30,360 bases of DNA from Anoxynatronum sp033549305 (lineage in GTDB: Bacteria > Bacillota > Clostridia > Peptostreptococcales > Tindalliaceae): assembly GCA_033549305.1 (NCBI GenBank), contig JAWSUV010000022.1, forward strand, positions 1-30,360. Direction: 5' to 3'. The notes beneath the pieces were generated by a model. That model was not told the origin of the DNA, searched no databases, and saw only the letters and a list, made by a program, of their open reading frames with translations. Positions 7,040 to 15,602 of the stretch are shown one piece after another. Within the stretch, counting starts at the first letter, position 1. Each line of letters opens with the position of its first letter. The translations under genes and the position numbers were made by a program.

Positions 7040-8965
7040 CTATTCTGCCTTGGGCAGCGCCTTTGAGCTGATTTCCGCCTTCAGTTGTGTCACCAGGTCG
7101 GTTCTGAGTACAGCCCCCAATTCTCCCTGATCACGGCTGCGGAGATTAACCTTGTTTTCTTCCACTTCCCGGTCTCCCATTATCAGCATGTAGGGTACTT
7201 TCTGCATCTGGGCTTCCCGAATCTTATAACCAATCTTTTCATTCCTGTCATCCAGTTCTGCCCGGATGCCTTCCGCTGCCAGCTGGTTTTTCAGCGAAAG
7301 AGCGGCCTCATGATGCTTTTCTGAGATCGGCAGGATCCGGGCCTGGATGGGTGCCAGCCACAGGGGGAATTTACCGGCAAAATGCTCAATGAGAATGCCG
7401 ATAAAGCGCTCAATGCTGCCGAAGATCACCCGGTGAATCATGATGGGGCGGTGTTTTTCGCCGTCGGCACCAATATAAGTGGTCTCAAAGCGCTGTGGCA
7501 TCTGGAAATCCAGCTGAATCGTACCGCACTGCCAGGTTCGGCCAATGCAGTCTTCGAGGTGGAAATCAATTTTGGGGCCGTAGAAAGCGCCGTCACCCTC
7601 GTTTATTTTGTAGGGGAGTTCCCGGACATCCAGTGCTTCCCGCAGGGCATCCGTGGCCAGATTCCATTCTTCCTCGGTTCCCATGGCTTCTTCCGGACGT
7701 GTGGACAGTTCCACATGATACTTAAAACCAAATTGCTTATAGACAAAGTCGACAAAGTCAATGACCCCGATGATTTCATCCCTGATCTGCTCCGGCAGCA
7801 TGAAAATATGCGCATCATCCTGTGTGAAGCAGCGGACACGCATCAACCCATGAAGCACTCCGGACATTTCGTGGCGATGCACCAGACCCAGTTCACCCAT
7901 GCGCAGGGGAAAATCACGGTAACTGTACATTTTGCGTTTGTAGACCAAAATGGCACCGGGGCAGTTCATGGGCTTCACTGCGTAATTGCCGTCATCAATC
8001 TGGGTGAAATACATATTCTCCTTGTAATGGTCCCAGTGCCCCGACTGATGCCACAGGTCCTCGTTGAGAATGACGGGCGTCTTGATCTCGTCATAGCCCC
8101 GCTTCACATGTTCCTGCCGCCAGAAATTCTCCAGCTCATTACGGATAACCATGCCCTTGGGATGGAAGAAAGGAAAGCCGGGGCCTTCATCCTGTATGCT
8201 GAAGAGGTCCATTTCTTTTCCGATCTTACGGTGATCCCGTTTCTTCGCTTCTTCCATTTTATCCAGATAAGCCTGCAGCTCATTTTTCTTTTCAAAGGCC
8301 GTACCGTAAATCCGCTGCAGCATTTTGTTCTTTTCGCTTCCCCGCCAGTAGGCACCGGCAACGCTCATCAGTTTGATCGCTTTGACACGGCCGGTGGACG
8401 GAGCGTGGGGGCCGGCGCACAGATCGACAAACTCTCCCTGCTGGTAGAATGTGATAGGGGCATCTTCCGGCAGGTCTTCGATCAGCTCCACTTTATAGGG
8501 CTCTCCATGCTTTTTAACAAACTCGATGGCTTCACCCCGGGGCAGTTCAAAACGGGAAACCTTCAGATCTTCCTTGATAATTTTTTTCATTTCTTCTTCG
8601 ATCTTTTCCAGGTCTTCCGGGGTGAAGGGATGTTCCGTGTCAATATCATAGTAGAATCCATCCCTGATGGCAGGCCCGATGGCCAGCTTGGCATCCGGGT
8701 AAAGCCGCTTCACTGCCTGGGCCAGAATATGGGATCCCGTATGGCGCAGAAAGATTTTCCCGTTTTCATCGTCAAATTTAACCAAATTCAGTTCAACGTC
8801 CTCTTCCAGGGGAGTGATGTAATCCACCGGTTCCCCGTCAATCTCCCCGCCAACAGCCGCACGGGCCAGGCCGGGACTGATATCTTCTGCTACCTGCTGC
8901 ACCGTCACGCCTTTGGGATATTCCCTGACGGTGCCGTCTTTTAAGGTGACTTTAATGGTTGACAT
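7040..8965 (-). CDS. thrS: Threonine--tRNA ligase
   Basis: Charges tRNA-Thr; 641 residues, full length. Domains in order: TGS (1-60), the second additional domain for editing Ser-tRNA with HTGSHILAQAV (His pair, about 75-85) and CAGPHAP (about 183), the class II core with GELGLVHRHEMSG (motif 2), KPMNCPGA (zinc cysteine, about 335) and IHRVIFGSIERFIGIL (motif 3), and the anticodon-binding domain (last 110 residues; PIQARILPISEKH). The start ATG follows GAGGAGGAAATCGC. The gene is controlled by a Thr T-box directly upstream. Confidence 0.98.
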   Translation of the reverse strand: MSTIKVTLKDGTVREYPKGVTVQQVAEDISPGLARAAVGGEIDGEPVDYITPLEEDVELNLVKFDDENGKIFLRHTGSHILAQAVKRLYPDAKLAIGPAIRDGFYYDIDTEHPFTPEDLEKIEEEMKKIIKEDLKVSRFELPRGEAIEFVKKHGEPYKVELIEDLPEDAPITFYQQGEFVDLCAGPHAPSTGRVKAIKLMSVAGAYWRGSEKNKMLQRIYGTAFEKKNELQAYLDKMEEAKKRDHRKIGKEMDLFSIQDEGPGFPFFHPKGMVIRNELENFWRQEHVKRGYDEIKTPVILNEDLWHQSGHWDHYKENMYFTQIDDGNYAVKPMNCPGAILVYKRKMYSYRDFPLRMGELGLVHRHEMSGVLHGLMRVRCFTQDDAHIFMLPEQIRDEIIGVIDFVDFVYKQFGFKYHVELSTRPEEAMGTEEEWNLATDALREALDVRELPYKINEGDGAFYGPKIDFHLEDCIGRTWQCGTIQLDFQMPQRFETTYIGADGEKHRPIMIHRVIFGSIERFIGILIEHFAGKFPLWLAPIQARILPISEKHHEAALSLKNQLAAEGIRAELDDRNEKIGYKIREAQMQKVPYMLIMGDREVEENKVNLRSRDQGELGAVLRTDLVTQLKAEISSKALPKAE

Positions 8966-9010
8966 GCGATTTCCTCCTCAACTGGTTTCTAAACACAGTA
9001 GTGCATCAAC

Positions 9011-9049
9011 AAAAAACCCTTCTCTCCCTGGGATCAGGGCGAAAAGGGT
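9011..9049 (-). terminator. T-box regulatory terminator upstream of thrS
   Basis: On the minus strand ACCCTT (9044-9049) pairs with AAGGGT (9016-9021), with an inner CCCTG/CAGGG stem, followed by TTTTTT. It is the terminator alternative of the thrS T-box. Confidence 0.88.
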
Positions 9050-9276
9050 CGCGGTTCCACCTGAATTGACCACATCATGGTTGACGGTTGCTTCCATGAC
9101 GGTCATCTCATTGTGATGATAACGGTATCACCGGCTTTCCATTGGAGAAAGCTGCTGACCGGGGGGTATCGTCCAATTCCGTCAGAAAAACGCTTGCAGC
9201 CAGGGCGTTTTCTCTCTGAACTGAGGGTCATTGGGGACATGTTCCGGGTCATGGCAGTTGCAGTTGTGCTTGATTA
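9011..9276 (-). promoter_or_regulatory. T-box riboswitch leader (threonine) of thrS
   Basis: Senses uncharged tRNA-Thr. The T-box core CAGGTGGAACCGCGA is at about 9050-9064, followed by the terminator. Stem I shows the AGAGAG block (about 9210-9220) in the distal part. A likely specifier is ACC at 9165-9167 in GATACCCCCC; I place it by eye, and the usual purine after the specifier is missing, so the exact triplet is tentative. The amino acid is supported by thrS being the downstream gene. Confidence 0.9.
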
Positions 9277-9282
9277 TGCTTC

Positions 9283-9311
9283 ATTATACGCCTGGCTGAA
9301 AGGCCTGTCAA
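9283..9311 (-). promoter_or_regulatory. Perfect consensus promoter of thrS
   Basis: TTGACA (9306-9311), 17 bases, TATAAT (9283-9288) on the minus strand, both hexamers perfect. It starts the T-box leader about 7 bases downstream. Confidence 0.93.
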
Positions 9312-9357
9312 GTTTGGTTTGTTCATCTGTTTGGTTTGTTCATCACGGCCTCTTTCA

Positions 9358-9684
9358 TCAAGTCCTTTCCTTCCAGAAATCCGGTGTCATCAGGATAAAG
9401 ACGGTGAAGAGCTCCAGCCGCCCCATGAGCATCAGAAGCGATAAAAGTCCCTTGGCGGGTACACTGAAAGCAGAATAGTTCTGGGTTGGACCGACAAATC
9501 CGAATCCCGGACCAATATTCCCCAAGGTCACCGCGACGGCACTGATGGCACTGATAATGTCCAGTCCTTCCAGGCTGATGAGCATGGTGCCGACAGCCAT
9601 GATCAGCAGATACAGGATGTAAAAACTGGTGACACTGGCAATCACATCCGCTTCCAGCATCCGTTTATGGATTTTAAGCTGTCG
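9358..9684 (-). pseudogene. trkH: TrkH potassium transporter, C-terminal remnant
   Basis: About 108 residues equal to the last quarter of a TrkH-type potassium transporter (full length roughly 480). The reading frame opens as RQLKIHKRMLEADVIAS and contains a transmembrane pair around the fourth selectivity loop GNIGPGFGFVGP, then the typical end MLMGRLELFTVFILMTP. The first three pore repeats are missing, so it cannot form a pore. It overlaps the 3' end of the trkA fragment in another frame. The ATG at 9660 has no Shine-Dalgarno site and is internal to the family sequence. It is either a deletion relic or an assembly misjoin. Confidence 0.88.
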
Positions 9685-10367
9685 ATTTCCTTCCTGTCCA
9701 TGGGAACACCGCAGCGACCCGAAAAAAGTGTCACATCTTCACTTTCACCTATCAGGTATAACACATCGGTTTCTTGGATCGTCGTCTCCCCGTGAGGAAC
9801 AATGACTTCTCCTTCCCGGGCAATGGCTGCCACAAGTACTTTTTCCTTGATATTCAAATCTTTCAGCTGTATGCCGCCTAAATCACACTGTGTGCTGACA
9901 TGAACATCAGCCAGGACAATCCTGCCCTGGGCAAAGTCCTCCATATGCATGGTCAGGTCACGGAGCAGATAGTTCCGGATTTCCATCGCCGTGGTTTGAT
10001 CAGGATTGACAATATAGTCAATTTCCATTTCTTTCATGATAAAATCTGCCTGCCTGGAGTATTCCGGATTTCGGACACGCGCGATGGAGCGTTTACAGCC
10101 CATCCGCTTGGAAAAAAAGGCAATCAGAATATTGGTTTCGTCATCGTCAGTAACGGCGATGGTCAGGTCCATTGCACCGATATTGGCATTGTTCAGATTG
10201 GTGATCTCTACCCCATTCTGCTGAAAAGCAAGCACATCAAGATGGTCGGTCGTTTTCTGCAGCGCCGTTTGCTTCTGGTCCATCACCGTCACATCATTGT
10301 CTTTGATGGCAAAAGCTTCCGCCAGCTGAAACCCGAGCTTTCCCATCCCCACAATGAATACTTTCAT
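9642..10367 (-). pseudogene. trkA: TrkA potassium uptake regulator, N-terminal half fused out of frame to trkH
   Basis: 241 residues, against about 450 for two-unit TrkA. Residues 1-135 form a Rossmann domain (MKVFIVGMGKLGFQLAEAF, VTVMDQ, AVTDDDETNI) and 140-225 an RCK_C domain (VLVAAIAREGEVIVPHG, VLYLIGESEDV). After about MDRKEID the family would begin its second Rossmann unit. Instead the last 10 to 12 residues (SLKSINGCWKRM) come from trkH bases read in the wrong frame; the proper trkH frame of the same bases gives RQLKIHKRM. The start has AAGGAGAACATTGAA upstream. A single RCK unit may still fold, as in KtrA, but the partner TrkH is broken. Confidence 0.85.
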
Positions 10368-10429
10368 TTCAATGTTCTCCTTCGAGCGGCCTGATCAGGC
10401 CGTCTGCTCAAAATAATGACTGTCTCTGC

Positions 10430-10459
10430 ATTTTATCACAATACTTGAATTGGCGGCAA
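10430..10459 (-). promoter_or_regulatory. Possible promoter of the trkA remnant
   Basis: TTGCCG (10454-10459), 18 bases, TAAAAT (10430-10435) on the minus strand. A perfect 16-base palindrome (CGGCCTGATCAGGCCG, 10387-10402) follows in the leader just before the ribosome binding site and could be an operator or a hairpin. Confidence 0.45.
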
Positions 10460-10467
10460 CACCACTG

Positions 10468-10506
10468 AAAAACAACAGGGAAGGATGCCATCCCCTCCCT
10501 GTTGTT
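10468..10506 (-). terminator. Terminator after the foldase-like lipoprotein gene
   Basis: An 11-pair perfect stem (AACAACAGGGA / TCCCTGTTGTT) with a 14-base loop and a T run on the minus strand, 27 bases after the stop at 10533. Confidence 0.9.
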
Positions 10507-10532
10507 CATTCGCAGATCATCTGCGTTAGTGA

Positions 10533-11294
10533 TTACATCAGTATTTCGATATCGCTCTGCTCCATGAGCTGGTCTACAAACGCCATCACGGCCTCCTGCT
10601 GCTTTTCCTGCAACAATTGCATGCGCAGATTATCTTTCATTTCTTCGTAGGGAGGCAGCTGCATCTTGGCCAGTTCTTCTTCGGACAGTTCTTCCCCGCT
10701 TTCCTCCATCGCTTCCTGCTGCATGGCATACTGGGATTCGTAGAATGTATAGAACTCCACGATTTCTTCCTCCGCCACCTCGACGAACTCAACGGCTTTT
10801 GCCAGCAGCGCTTCGATGGTCATTTCAGTTTTCAGGGTTTCCTTTAACTCGGATTCGGTGAATTGGGTGCGATCCAGAATTTCCTGAAAAGCCTCTTCGG
10901 TATCAAACCGGCTTTTCAATGCATCAAATTCAGCTTCCACTTCTTCATCAGCGACAACCAGCTCCCGGTTTTTGGCTTCCTGTACCATAACCGCCTGCTG
11001 GATCAGATGATCAAGCACGCTTTCCTCCACTTGCTGGCGAAGAACCTCTCCTTCCTCTCCTTCAAAATCCATACCCTGCTGCTCATACGACCAGATCATG
11101 CGCTCGGTGACGCGATTGAAGGTCGTGGTGTATATAAATTCACCATTGACGGAAGCAACGGGTTCTCCCATTTCCACTGCTGGTGTCCCGGCAGCCTCTT
11201 CGGACTCCGCAGGCGCACTGCAGGCACTAAAGACAAGCGCTGCTGCCAGAAACATTAAGAGCATGCTCTTCTTCATTTTTGATGACACAAACAT
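10533..11294 (-). CDS. SurA/PrsA-type lipoprotein (SurA_N-like chaperone domain)
   Basis: Predicted membrane-anchored lipoprotein of 253 residues. A signal peptide (KMKKSMLLMFLAAALVFSAC) ends in a lipobox-like FSAC with the lipid-carrying cysteine at about residue 25. The rest is helical and acidic: ASVNGEFIYTTTFNRVTERM and EESVLDHLIQQAVMVQEAKNRELVVADEEVEAEF match the N-terminal helical domain of SurA/PrsA foldases. No parvulin PPIase domain follows, so it is chaperone-like at most. The ATG at 11292-11294 has GAGGAGTTTGATT upstream; a longer in-frame start has none. It has its own promoter and terminator and stands alone. Confidence 0.82.
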   Translation of the reverse strand: MFVSSKMKKSMLLMFLAAALVFSACSAPAESEEAAGTPAVEMGEPVASVNGEFIYTTTFNRVTERMIWSYEQQGMDFEGEEGEVLRQQVEESVLDHLIQQAVMVQEAKNRELVVADEEVEAEFDALKSRFDTEEAFQEILDRTQFTESELKETLKTEMTIEALLAKAVEFVEVAEEEIVEFYTFYESQYAMQQEAMEESGEELSEEELAKMQLPPYEEMKDNLRMQLLQEKQQEAVMAFVDQLMEQSDIEILM

Positions 11295-11373
11295 AATCAA
11301 ACTCCTCGCACAATAGATTTGATCCACAGATAATTGATCGGTGGTTCATACAGAAACATCCCAATACGCGCTT

Positions 11374-11402
11374 ATAGTAACACAGAAGCATCTGAATTGC
11401 AA
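11374..11402 (-). promoter_or_regulatory. Promoter of the foldase-like lipoprotein gene
   Basis: TTGCAA (11397-11402), 17 bases, TACTAT (11374-11379) on the minus strand, 80 bases before the start codon. Confidence 0.7.
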
Positions 11403-11606
11403 ACAAAAGAAACCGGACAAGGTGCTCAGTCTTTCTCTGCAGAGAAGGTCCATGGAGATCTGCTATAGCCGGAGGATGACCCATCGCCAATACACTTAAT
11501 CCGGTAGCCTTGTACTTTCCTTGATTCCCTCATCTGCATCGTTTGCTGCCCATGGTACCCATCGGTTTTATAAATGTTCCCGTTTAGTGAATTTAATGTT
11601 GGATTC
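11403..11606. other. Gene-free stretch between divergent promoters
   Basis: Part of a 424-base divergent intergenic region. Short open frames cross it on both strands, but none has a ribosome binding site or a family resemblance. Only small palindromes such as CTCTGCAGAG (about 11436) are visible. Confidence 0.5.
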
Positions 11607-11636
11607 TTGCCAAAATGTGGTATGTACTTATATAGT
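11607..11636 (+). promoter_or_regulatory. Possible promoter of the flavodoxin gene
   Basis: TTGCCA (11607-11612), 18 bases, TATAGT (11631-11636), 82 bases before the start codon. Reasonable but unproven. Confidence 0.55.
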
Positions 11637-11718
11637 CTTTTTTCTTTTGACGTCATCGATTCGCCGGATGCGCCAAATCCCTGTCCATTTAGGTTCTTTT
11701 ATGAAAGGAGTGCCGACC

Positions 11719-12243
11719 ATGAGCTCTGAGGTGACCGACCACCCGCAAAATATAAAATCACTGGTGATTTATTATTCTCATGAAGGCAGCACCCGTTTAA
11801 TCGCCGAATCGATGGCAGACGCCATTGGCGCAGATCTGCTACCGTTGATCCCTAAAAAGGAAATGACCCGGCATGGATTTTCCAAATATTTCTGGGGTGG
11901 CAGCCAGGTGATGATGAAACGAAAACCAGAATTGCTGCCCTTTGAGGTGGATCCCCTTGAATATGATTTGATCCTCATTGGAACCCCTGTATGGGCATGG
12001 ACTTTTTCACCTCCAGTGGCAGCTCTCTTGAAAACCGTCGATTTTTCGGGCAAAAAAATCGGTCTGTTCAGCTGCCATGGCGGTCAGAACGGCAGAACCT
12101 TTCTCAACCTGAAAAAGCACCTGGCCGACAGCCAGGTGCTGGGCGAAATTGACTTTTTCGAACCGGTTAAAAAAGACACAAAACTCTCCGTGGAACGGGC
12201 AAAGACCTGGGCCAGAGAGATCGCAGATAAATCACAGGGTTAA
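11719..12243 (+). CDS. Flavodoxin-family protein
   Basis: Likely FMN-binding electron carrier or flavodoxin-like oxidoreductase, 174 residues. After a short N-terminal extension the fold begins with SLVIYYSHEGSTRLIAESMA, where SHEGSTR takes the place of the phosphate-binding SxTGNT loop, then YDLILIGTPVWAWTFSPPVAALL (FMN-ring loop with tryptophans) and KKIGLFSCHGGQNGRTF. The ATG at 11719 follows AAAGGAG with eight bases between; the frame is open further upstream but without a site. The stop is followed after 17 bases by the ATP-grasp gene, so the two look like an operon. Confidence 0.88.
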   Translation: MSSEVTDHPQNIKSLVIYYSHEGSTRLIAESMADAIGADLLPLIPKKEMTRHGFSKYFWGGSQVMMKRKPELLPFEVDPLEYDLILIGTPVWAWTFSPPVAALLKTVDFSGKKIGLFSCHGGQNGRTFLNLKKHLADSQVLGEIDFFEPVKKDTKLSVERAKTWAREIADKSQG

Positions 12244-12260
12244 TGAAAAGAGGTGTTCGT

Positions 12261-13424
12261 ATGAACTTTGTCATTATTTCTCCCCATTTTCCACCCAATT
12301 ACCACCGGTTCTGGTCGGCGCTGAAAGCCAGAAACGTCAACACCCTTGGAATTGGCGAGGATCCATACGATTCGCTGCCGCCGGAAGTCCGGAATGCTTT
12401 GACGGAATACTACCGCGTGGACAATATGAATGAATATGAGCAATTACTGCGCGCCTGCGGTCATTTCACTTTTCAGTATGGAAAAATTGACCGGATCGAA
12501 TCCAATAATGAATTCTGGCTCGAAACGGATGCCAGGCTTCGAACGGATTTTAATGTAAGCGGGCTGAAAACAACCGAAATGTATCCGCTGAAATACAAAT
12601 CGGGGATGAAACCTGTTTTTCAGGCTGCAGGAATTCCAACGGCTCCCGGTATTTTAATCAAAGAACCGAAGGACGCGGCAGATTTCATGCGCAACCACCA
12701 TTACCCGGTGATCGCCAAGCCTGACAACGGTGTCGGTGCCTATGCCACCTACAAACTGCACAACGATGACGAACTGGCCGAATTTCTGGACCACAAGCTG
12801 CCGGTGGATTACTTCATGGAAGTCTTTATAGACGGGACCATATGCTCCTTTGACGGCATGACTGACCAGCAGGGACGCATCGTACTATCCTCCGGGCTGG
12901 TGTATGGGATTGGTGTGATGGAATCGGTCAACGAAGATCGGGACATGTTTATTTACATTCCCCGTGAGCTTCCGCCAAAAGTGGTGGCCGCGGGCGAGAA
13001 AGCTGTAAAAGCCTTTAACCTGCGGGAACGCTTTTTCCATCTGGAGTTTTTCTTAACTGATGATGGCGACATCATCGCATTGGAGCTAAACGCCCGTCCT
13101 CCCGGCGGCATGATTGTGGACATGATTAATTTCGCCAACGACATCAATGTGTATGAGCTGTATGCGCGGCTCATCACTGAGAGTCATCTGGAAGTGGAAG
13201 TGGACCGGCGCTACAACTGTTTCTACCTGGGACTCAAAGATCATTTTCAGTATGTCCTGTCGCCGGAAGAAGTGGCCCAGCGATACCCGGGATCCGTGGT
13301 TTTCCATGGGCCGATTTCGCCAGCTTTTGCTGCCGCCATGGGCAACTACGCCATTATTGTCCGCACACCTGACCTGGCGGAAGGACACGCCATCCAGCAG
13401 GCAGCCATGGAGAAAAGAACTTAG
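12261..13424 (+). CDS. ATP-grasp domain protein of unknown substrate
   Basis: 387 residues with an ATP-grasp fold as in carbamoyl-phosphate synthase or biotin carboxylase. An N-terminal Rossmann-like part (MNFVIISPHFPPNYHRFW, DNMNEYEQLL) is followed by the nucleotide part (YPVIAKPDNGVGAYATYKL, about 145-165; DYFMEVFIDG) and the metal part (FFHLEFFLTDDGDIIALELNARPPGG, about 260-285). No partner domain reveals the substrate; such enzymes join a carboxylate to an amine or thiol through an acyl phosphate. The ATG at 12261 follows AGAGGTG; an earlier ATG at 12243 overlaps the flavodoxin stop and has no site. It ends four bases from the convergent gene. Confidence 0.85.
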   Translation: MNFVIISPHFPPNYHRFWSALKARNVNTLGIGEDPYDSLPPEVRNALTEYYRVDNMNEYEQLLRACGHFTFQYGKIDRIESNNEFWLETDARLRTDFNVSGLKTTEMYPLKYKSGMKPVFQAAGIPTAPGILIKEPKDAADFMRNHHYPVIAKPDNGVGAYATYKLHNDDELAEFLDHKLPVDYFMEVFIDGTICSFDGMTDQQGRIVLSSGLVYGIGVMESVNEDRDMFIYIPRELPPKVVAAGEKAVKAFNLRERFFHLEFFLTDDGDIIALELNARPPGGMIVDMINFANDINVYELYARLITESHLEVEVDRRYNCFYLGLKDHFQYVLSPEEVAQRYPGSVVFHGPISPAFAAAMGNYAIIVRTPDLAEGHAIQQAAMEKRT

Positions 13425-13428
13425 CTGG

Positions 13429-14691
13429 CTATTGTCGGCTTAAAAGCTTTCCCAGATAGACCGATTTCATCTGTTTACTGGCCATGGCCTGTTTTATGGG
13501 AGGCAGCCTGAGAATCACACCCAGCACTGCTGCCATCGCCCGGTGGCTTTCCAGCGCCTGGTTATCAAAAATGAGTTCCTGCAGCATCCCTTTTTCGATG
13601 GCCATCATGACTGCCCGATGAGCAGAATTCACGGGAGTAATGATGGCTTCGTCACGCTCCCGAAGGGTCAAACTGCCGTTGGGACAGGCGCGGGCACAGA
13701 CACCGCAACCCAGGCAGATATCTTCGTGAAGGTTTGGAATGGCCGGAGAAGCGCCTGTCCGCTCAAATGCCATGGCCTCGACGGGGCAGATGGCGGCACA
13801 TTTGCCGCAGCCAATGCAGGTCTTTTCGTCTATTTTCGGAAGGAAACGGGTAGTTTGAACCGGATGCAAAATGCCAAACCGCTTTGCTGCCAGCAACGCT
13901 TCACAGCAACACCCGCAGCAGTTGCAGATGAAGGCAGGATGCCGCTGGACGTTTTCACCGCACTGTACCAGGTTTTCCGAATATGCCTGTTGCAGCAGTT
14001 CACGACACCCCGCTGCTTCCACCCGGCGGGCATGGCCGTGCCGGACGAGGGAGTCGGCAGTATTGTTAAACGTCATGCATATGTCCATGGAGGCGTCACA
14101 GTTTTTCCCCAGGTGTTCCATTTTGTGTCGGCAGTAGCACATGCTGATACCGATATGGGAAGCCGTTTCGATGATGTAACTGGCTTTTTCATAATCCAGG
14201 ATGGTGATCAGCTGATCCGGGTCCAGGGCCGGCTCATGCACATAAGCGCGTACAATGGGGGTTTCACTTCCCACAAACACTTCCCGCACAAAATCCTCTT
14301 CCACGTTCAGATACTGATAAAAGAGTTCTGACAACAGCTGTTGGTCAAACTCCTGCCGGGTGCGCATCATGGAAAACTCAAAAAATCCCGCCATGGGGGG
14401 CGGCAGCACGTATCGGGTTTTACCGCCAGATTCCATGTCTAACAGCAACGCTTTTTCCGCCATTTGCTGCAGCCGTCTTTCTGTTTCTCCTTCTGACATT
14501 TTCCAGGCTTTGGCCGCCGTTTTTACGGTAAAGGGCTTAATGGGAAGCAGCGCCACCAGCGCCGCTTCCTCTTCACTGAAGAGCATTTTTAAAATTTTAT
14601 AAAGGGTTTCCGACGGGGGAGCTCCCTGTGGAAAGCGGTTCAACCGCCGCTGCAGGTTTCCATAAGCGTTTTTCGCTGTGATGTGCGCCAT
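13429..14691 (-). CDS. 4Fe-4S dicluster ferredoxin-type protein with N-terminal helical domain
   Basis: 420 residues. Two classical [4Fe-4S] motifs lie near the C terminus: CIGCGKCAAICP and CLGCGVCARACP (about 305-355). Before them are CNCCGCCCEALL and CYCRHKMEHLGKNCD, extra cysteine groups that may bind a further cluster or metal. The N-terminal third (TVKTAAKAWKMSEGETERRLQQMAEKALL) resembles a winged helix. This fits the family of putative redox proteins annotated only as 4Fe-4S proteins; the partner is unknown. The ATG at 14691 follows CAGGAGGGGATTCT; the frame extends 30 codons further without a site. It faces the ATP-grasp gene tail to tail with four bases between. Confidence 0.88.
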   Translation of the reverse strand: MAHITAKNAYGNLQRRLNRFPQGAPPSETLYKILKMLFSEEEAALVALLPIKPFTVKTAAKAWKMSEGETERRLQQMAEKALLLDMESGGKTRYVLPPPMAGFFEFSMMRTRQEFDQQLLSELFYQYLNVEEDFVREVFVGSETPIVRAYVHEPALDPDQLITILDYEKASYIIETASHIGISMCYCRHKMEHLGKNCDASMDICMTFNNTADSLVRHGHARRVEAAGCRELLQQAYSENLVQCGENVQRHPAFICNCCGCCCEALLAAKRFGILHPVQTTRFLPKIDEKTCIGCGKCAAICPVEAMAFERTGASPAIPNLHEDICLGCGVCARACPNGSLTLRERDEAIITPVNSAHRAVMMAIEKGMLQELIFDNQALESHRAMAAVLGVILRLPPIKQAMASKQMKSVYLGKLLSRQ

Positions 14692-14777
14692 AGAATCCCC
14701 TCCTGAAGATCTGTTTTGTTTGTCCTCCATTTTTGTCAATTTACTTAAAAACCGCAGACAGACAGCGTCTCCTGTGA

Positions 14778-15563
14778 TCACTCAGCTGTCAGTTTGACCC
14801 GCAGGATCCCGTAAAGCAGCATGACAATACCAATGGCCGCCATGACAATCACTGGAATCACCAACTCCGGGGATGTCACCCGCTTCACCAAAATGCCGAT
14901 AAAGGTCCACAGCAAGACGACAGCATACACCACATCCCGTTTTAGGATCAGGATAAAAATGCCGATCATCATGGCGAAAAAGATCATGCCCATGGCCCAG
15001 AGCATTCCCGGAGTGCTCATGGCATCAAAGCCCCGATGGACCAGCAGAATCGTCAGATTAGCCAGCGTAGCAGCGGTGATCCAGCCAAGATACACCCGGA
15101 ATGGAGCGTGAAGCGTCCAGAAATCGAGAAAACTGGGGGCTCTCCTCCCTGCGAGACGTCCACCCCGCAGCCGCAGGTAGATCAGGATCAATGAGAATAA
15201 CAACAACAGCATAATCGCGAAGGAGAAAGGAATCCACAGGAAATGCCAGGCCACAATCCAGGCAGCGTTCATCAGGGAAGAAAAGACAAACAGCCAGCCG
15301 ATCCGTTCCACTTCAATGAGCATCTGCCTGCGCCGTATATAGTATTCCACCTGACGCAGGATAAAAAATCCCAATAACAGGTAAATCACTCCCCATATGC
15401 CAAACGTAAATCCGGCGGGGGTAAACAGGTTGGGGTAGGCATCTGAGATTTCACCCGTCGTCCGGCCGGCAATCGGCAGGGCATTGGCAAGGCCGTTCAC
15501 CACGATCATCAACACATAACTCAGTCCATTGGCCGCGATCAGTTTCCCGCTTCGTCTTGGCAT
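14778..15563 (-). CDS. TspO/MBR-related integral membrane protein
   Basis: 261 residues with about eight hydrophobic helices. NLFTPAGFTFGIWGVIYLLLG (about 45-65) and SSLMNAAWIVAWHF (about 95-108) match conserved parts of TspO/MBR proteins, which bind tetrapyrroles or sterols. Ordinary TspO has five helices and about 160 residues, so this is a longer relative. The ATG at 15563 follows AAAGGAGTGACAGC. The stop is 86 bases before the ferredoxin-type gene, so co-transcription is possible. Function is not known. Confidence 0.8.
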   Translation of the reverse strand: MPRRSGKLIAANGLSYVLMIVVNGLANALPIAGRTTGEISDAYPNLFTPAGFTFGIWGVIYLLLGFFILRQVEYYIRRRQMLIEVERIGWLFVFSSLMNAAWIVAWHFLWIPFSFAIMLLLLFSLILIYLRLRGGRLAGRRAPSFLDFWTLHAPFRVYLGWITAATLANLTILLVHRGFDAMSTPGMLWAMGMIFFAMMIGIFILILKRDVVYAVVLLWTFIGILVKRVTSPELVIPVIVMAAIGIVMLLYGILRVKLTAE

Positions 15564-15602
15564 GCTGTCACTCCTTTATCGTGAAATCCTCCATCTGCTT
15601 TT

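Noticed and set aside
7382..8944. Open frame of 520 codons on the plus strand opposite thrS
   Set aside because: It mirrors thrS, has no ribosome binding site and no domain resemblance; it arises from codon bias on the other strand.
11521..11718. N-terminal extension of the flavodoxin
   Set aside because: The frame is open, but the strong ribosome binding site and the family start point to 11719; the extension has no family resemblance.
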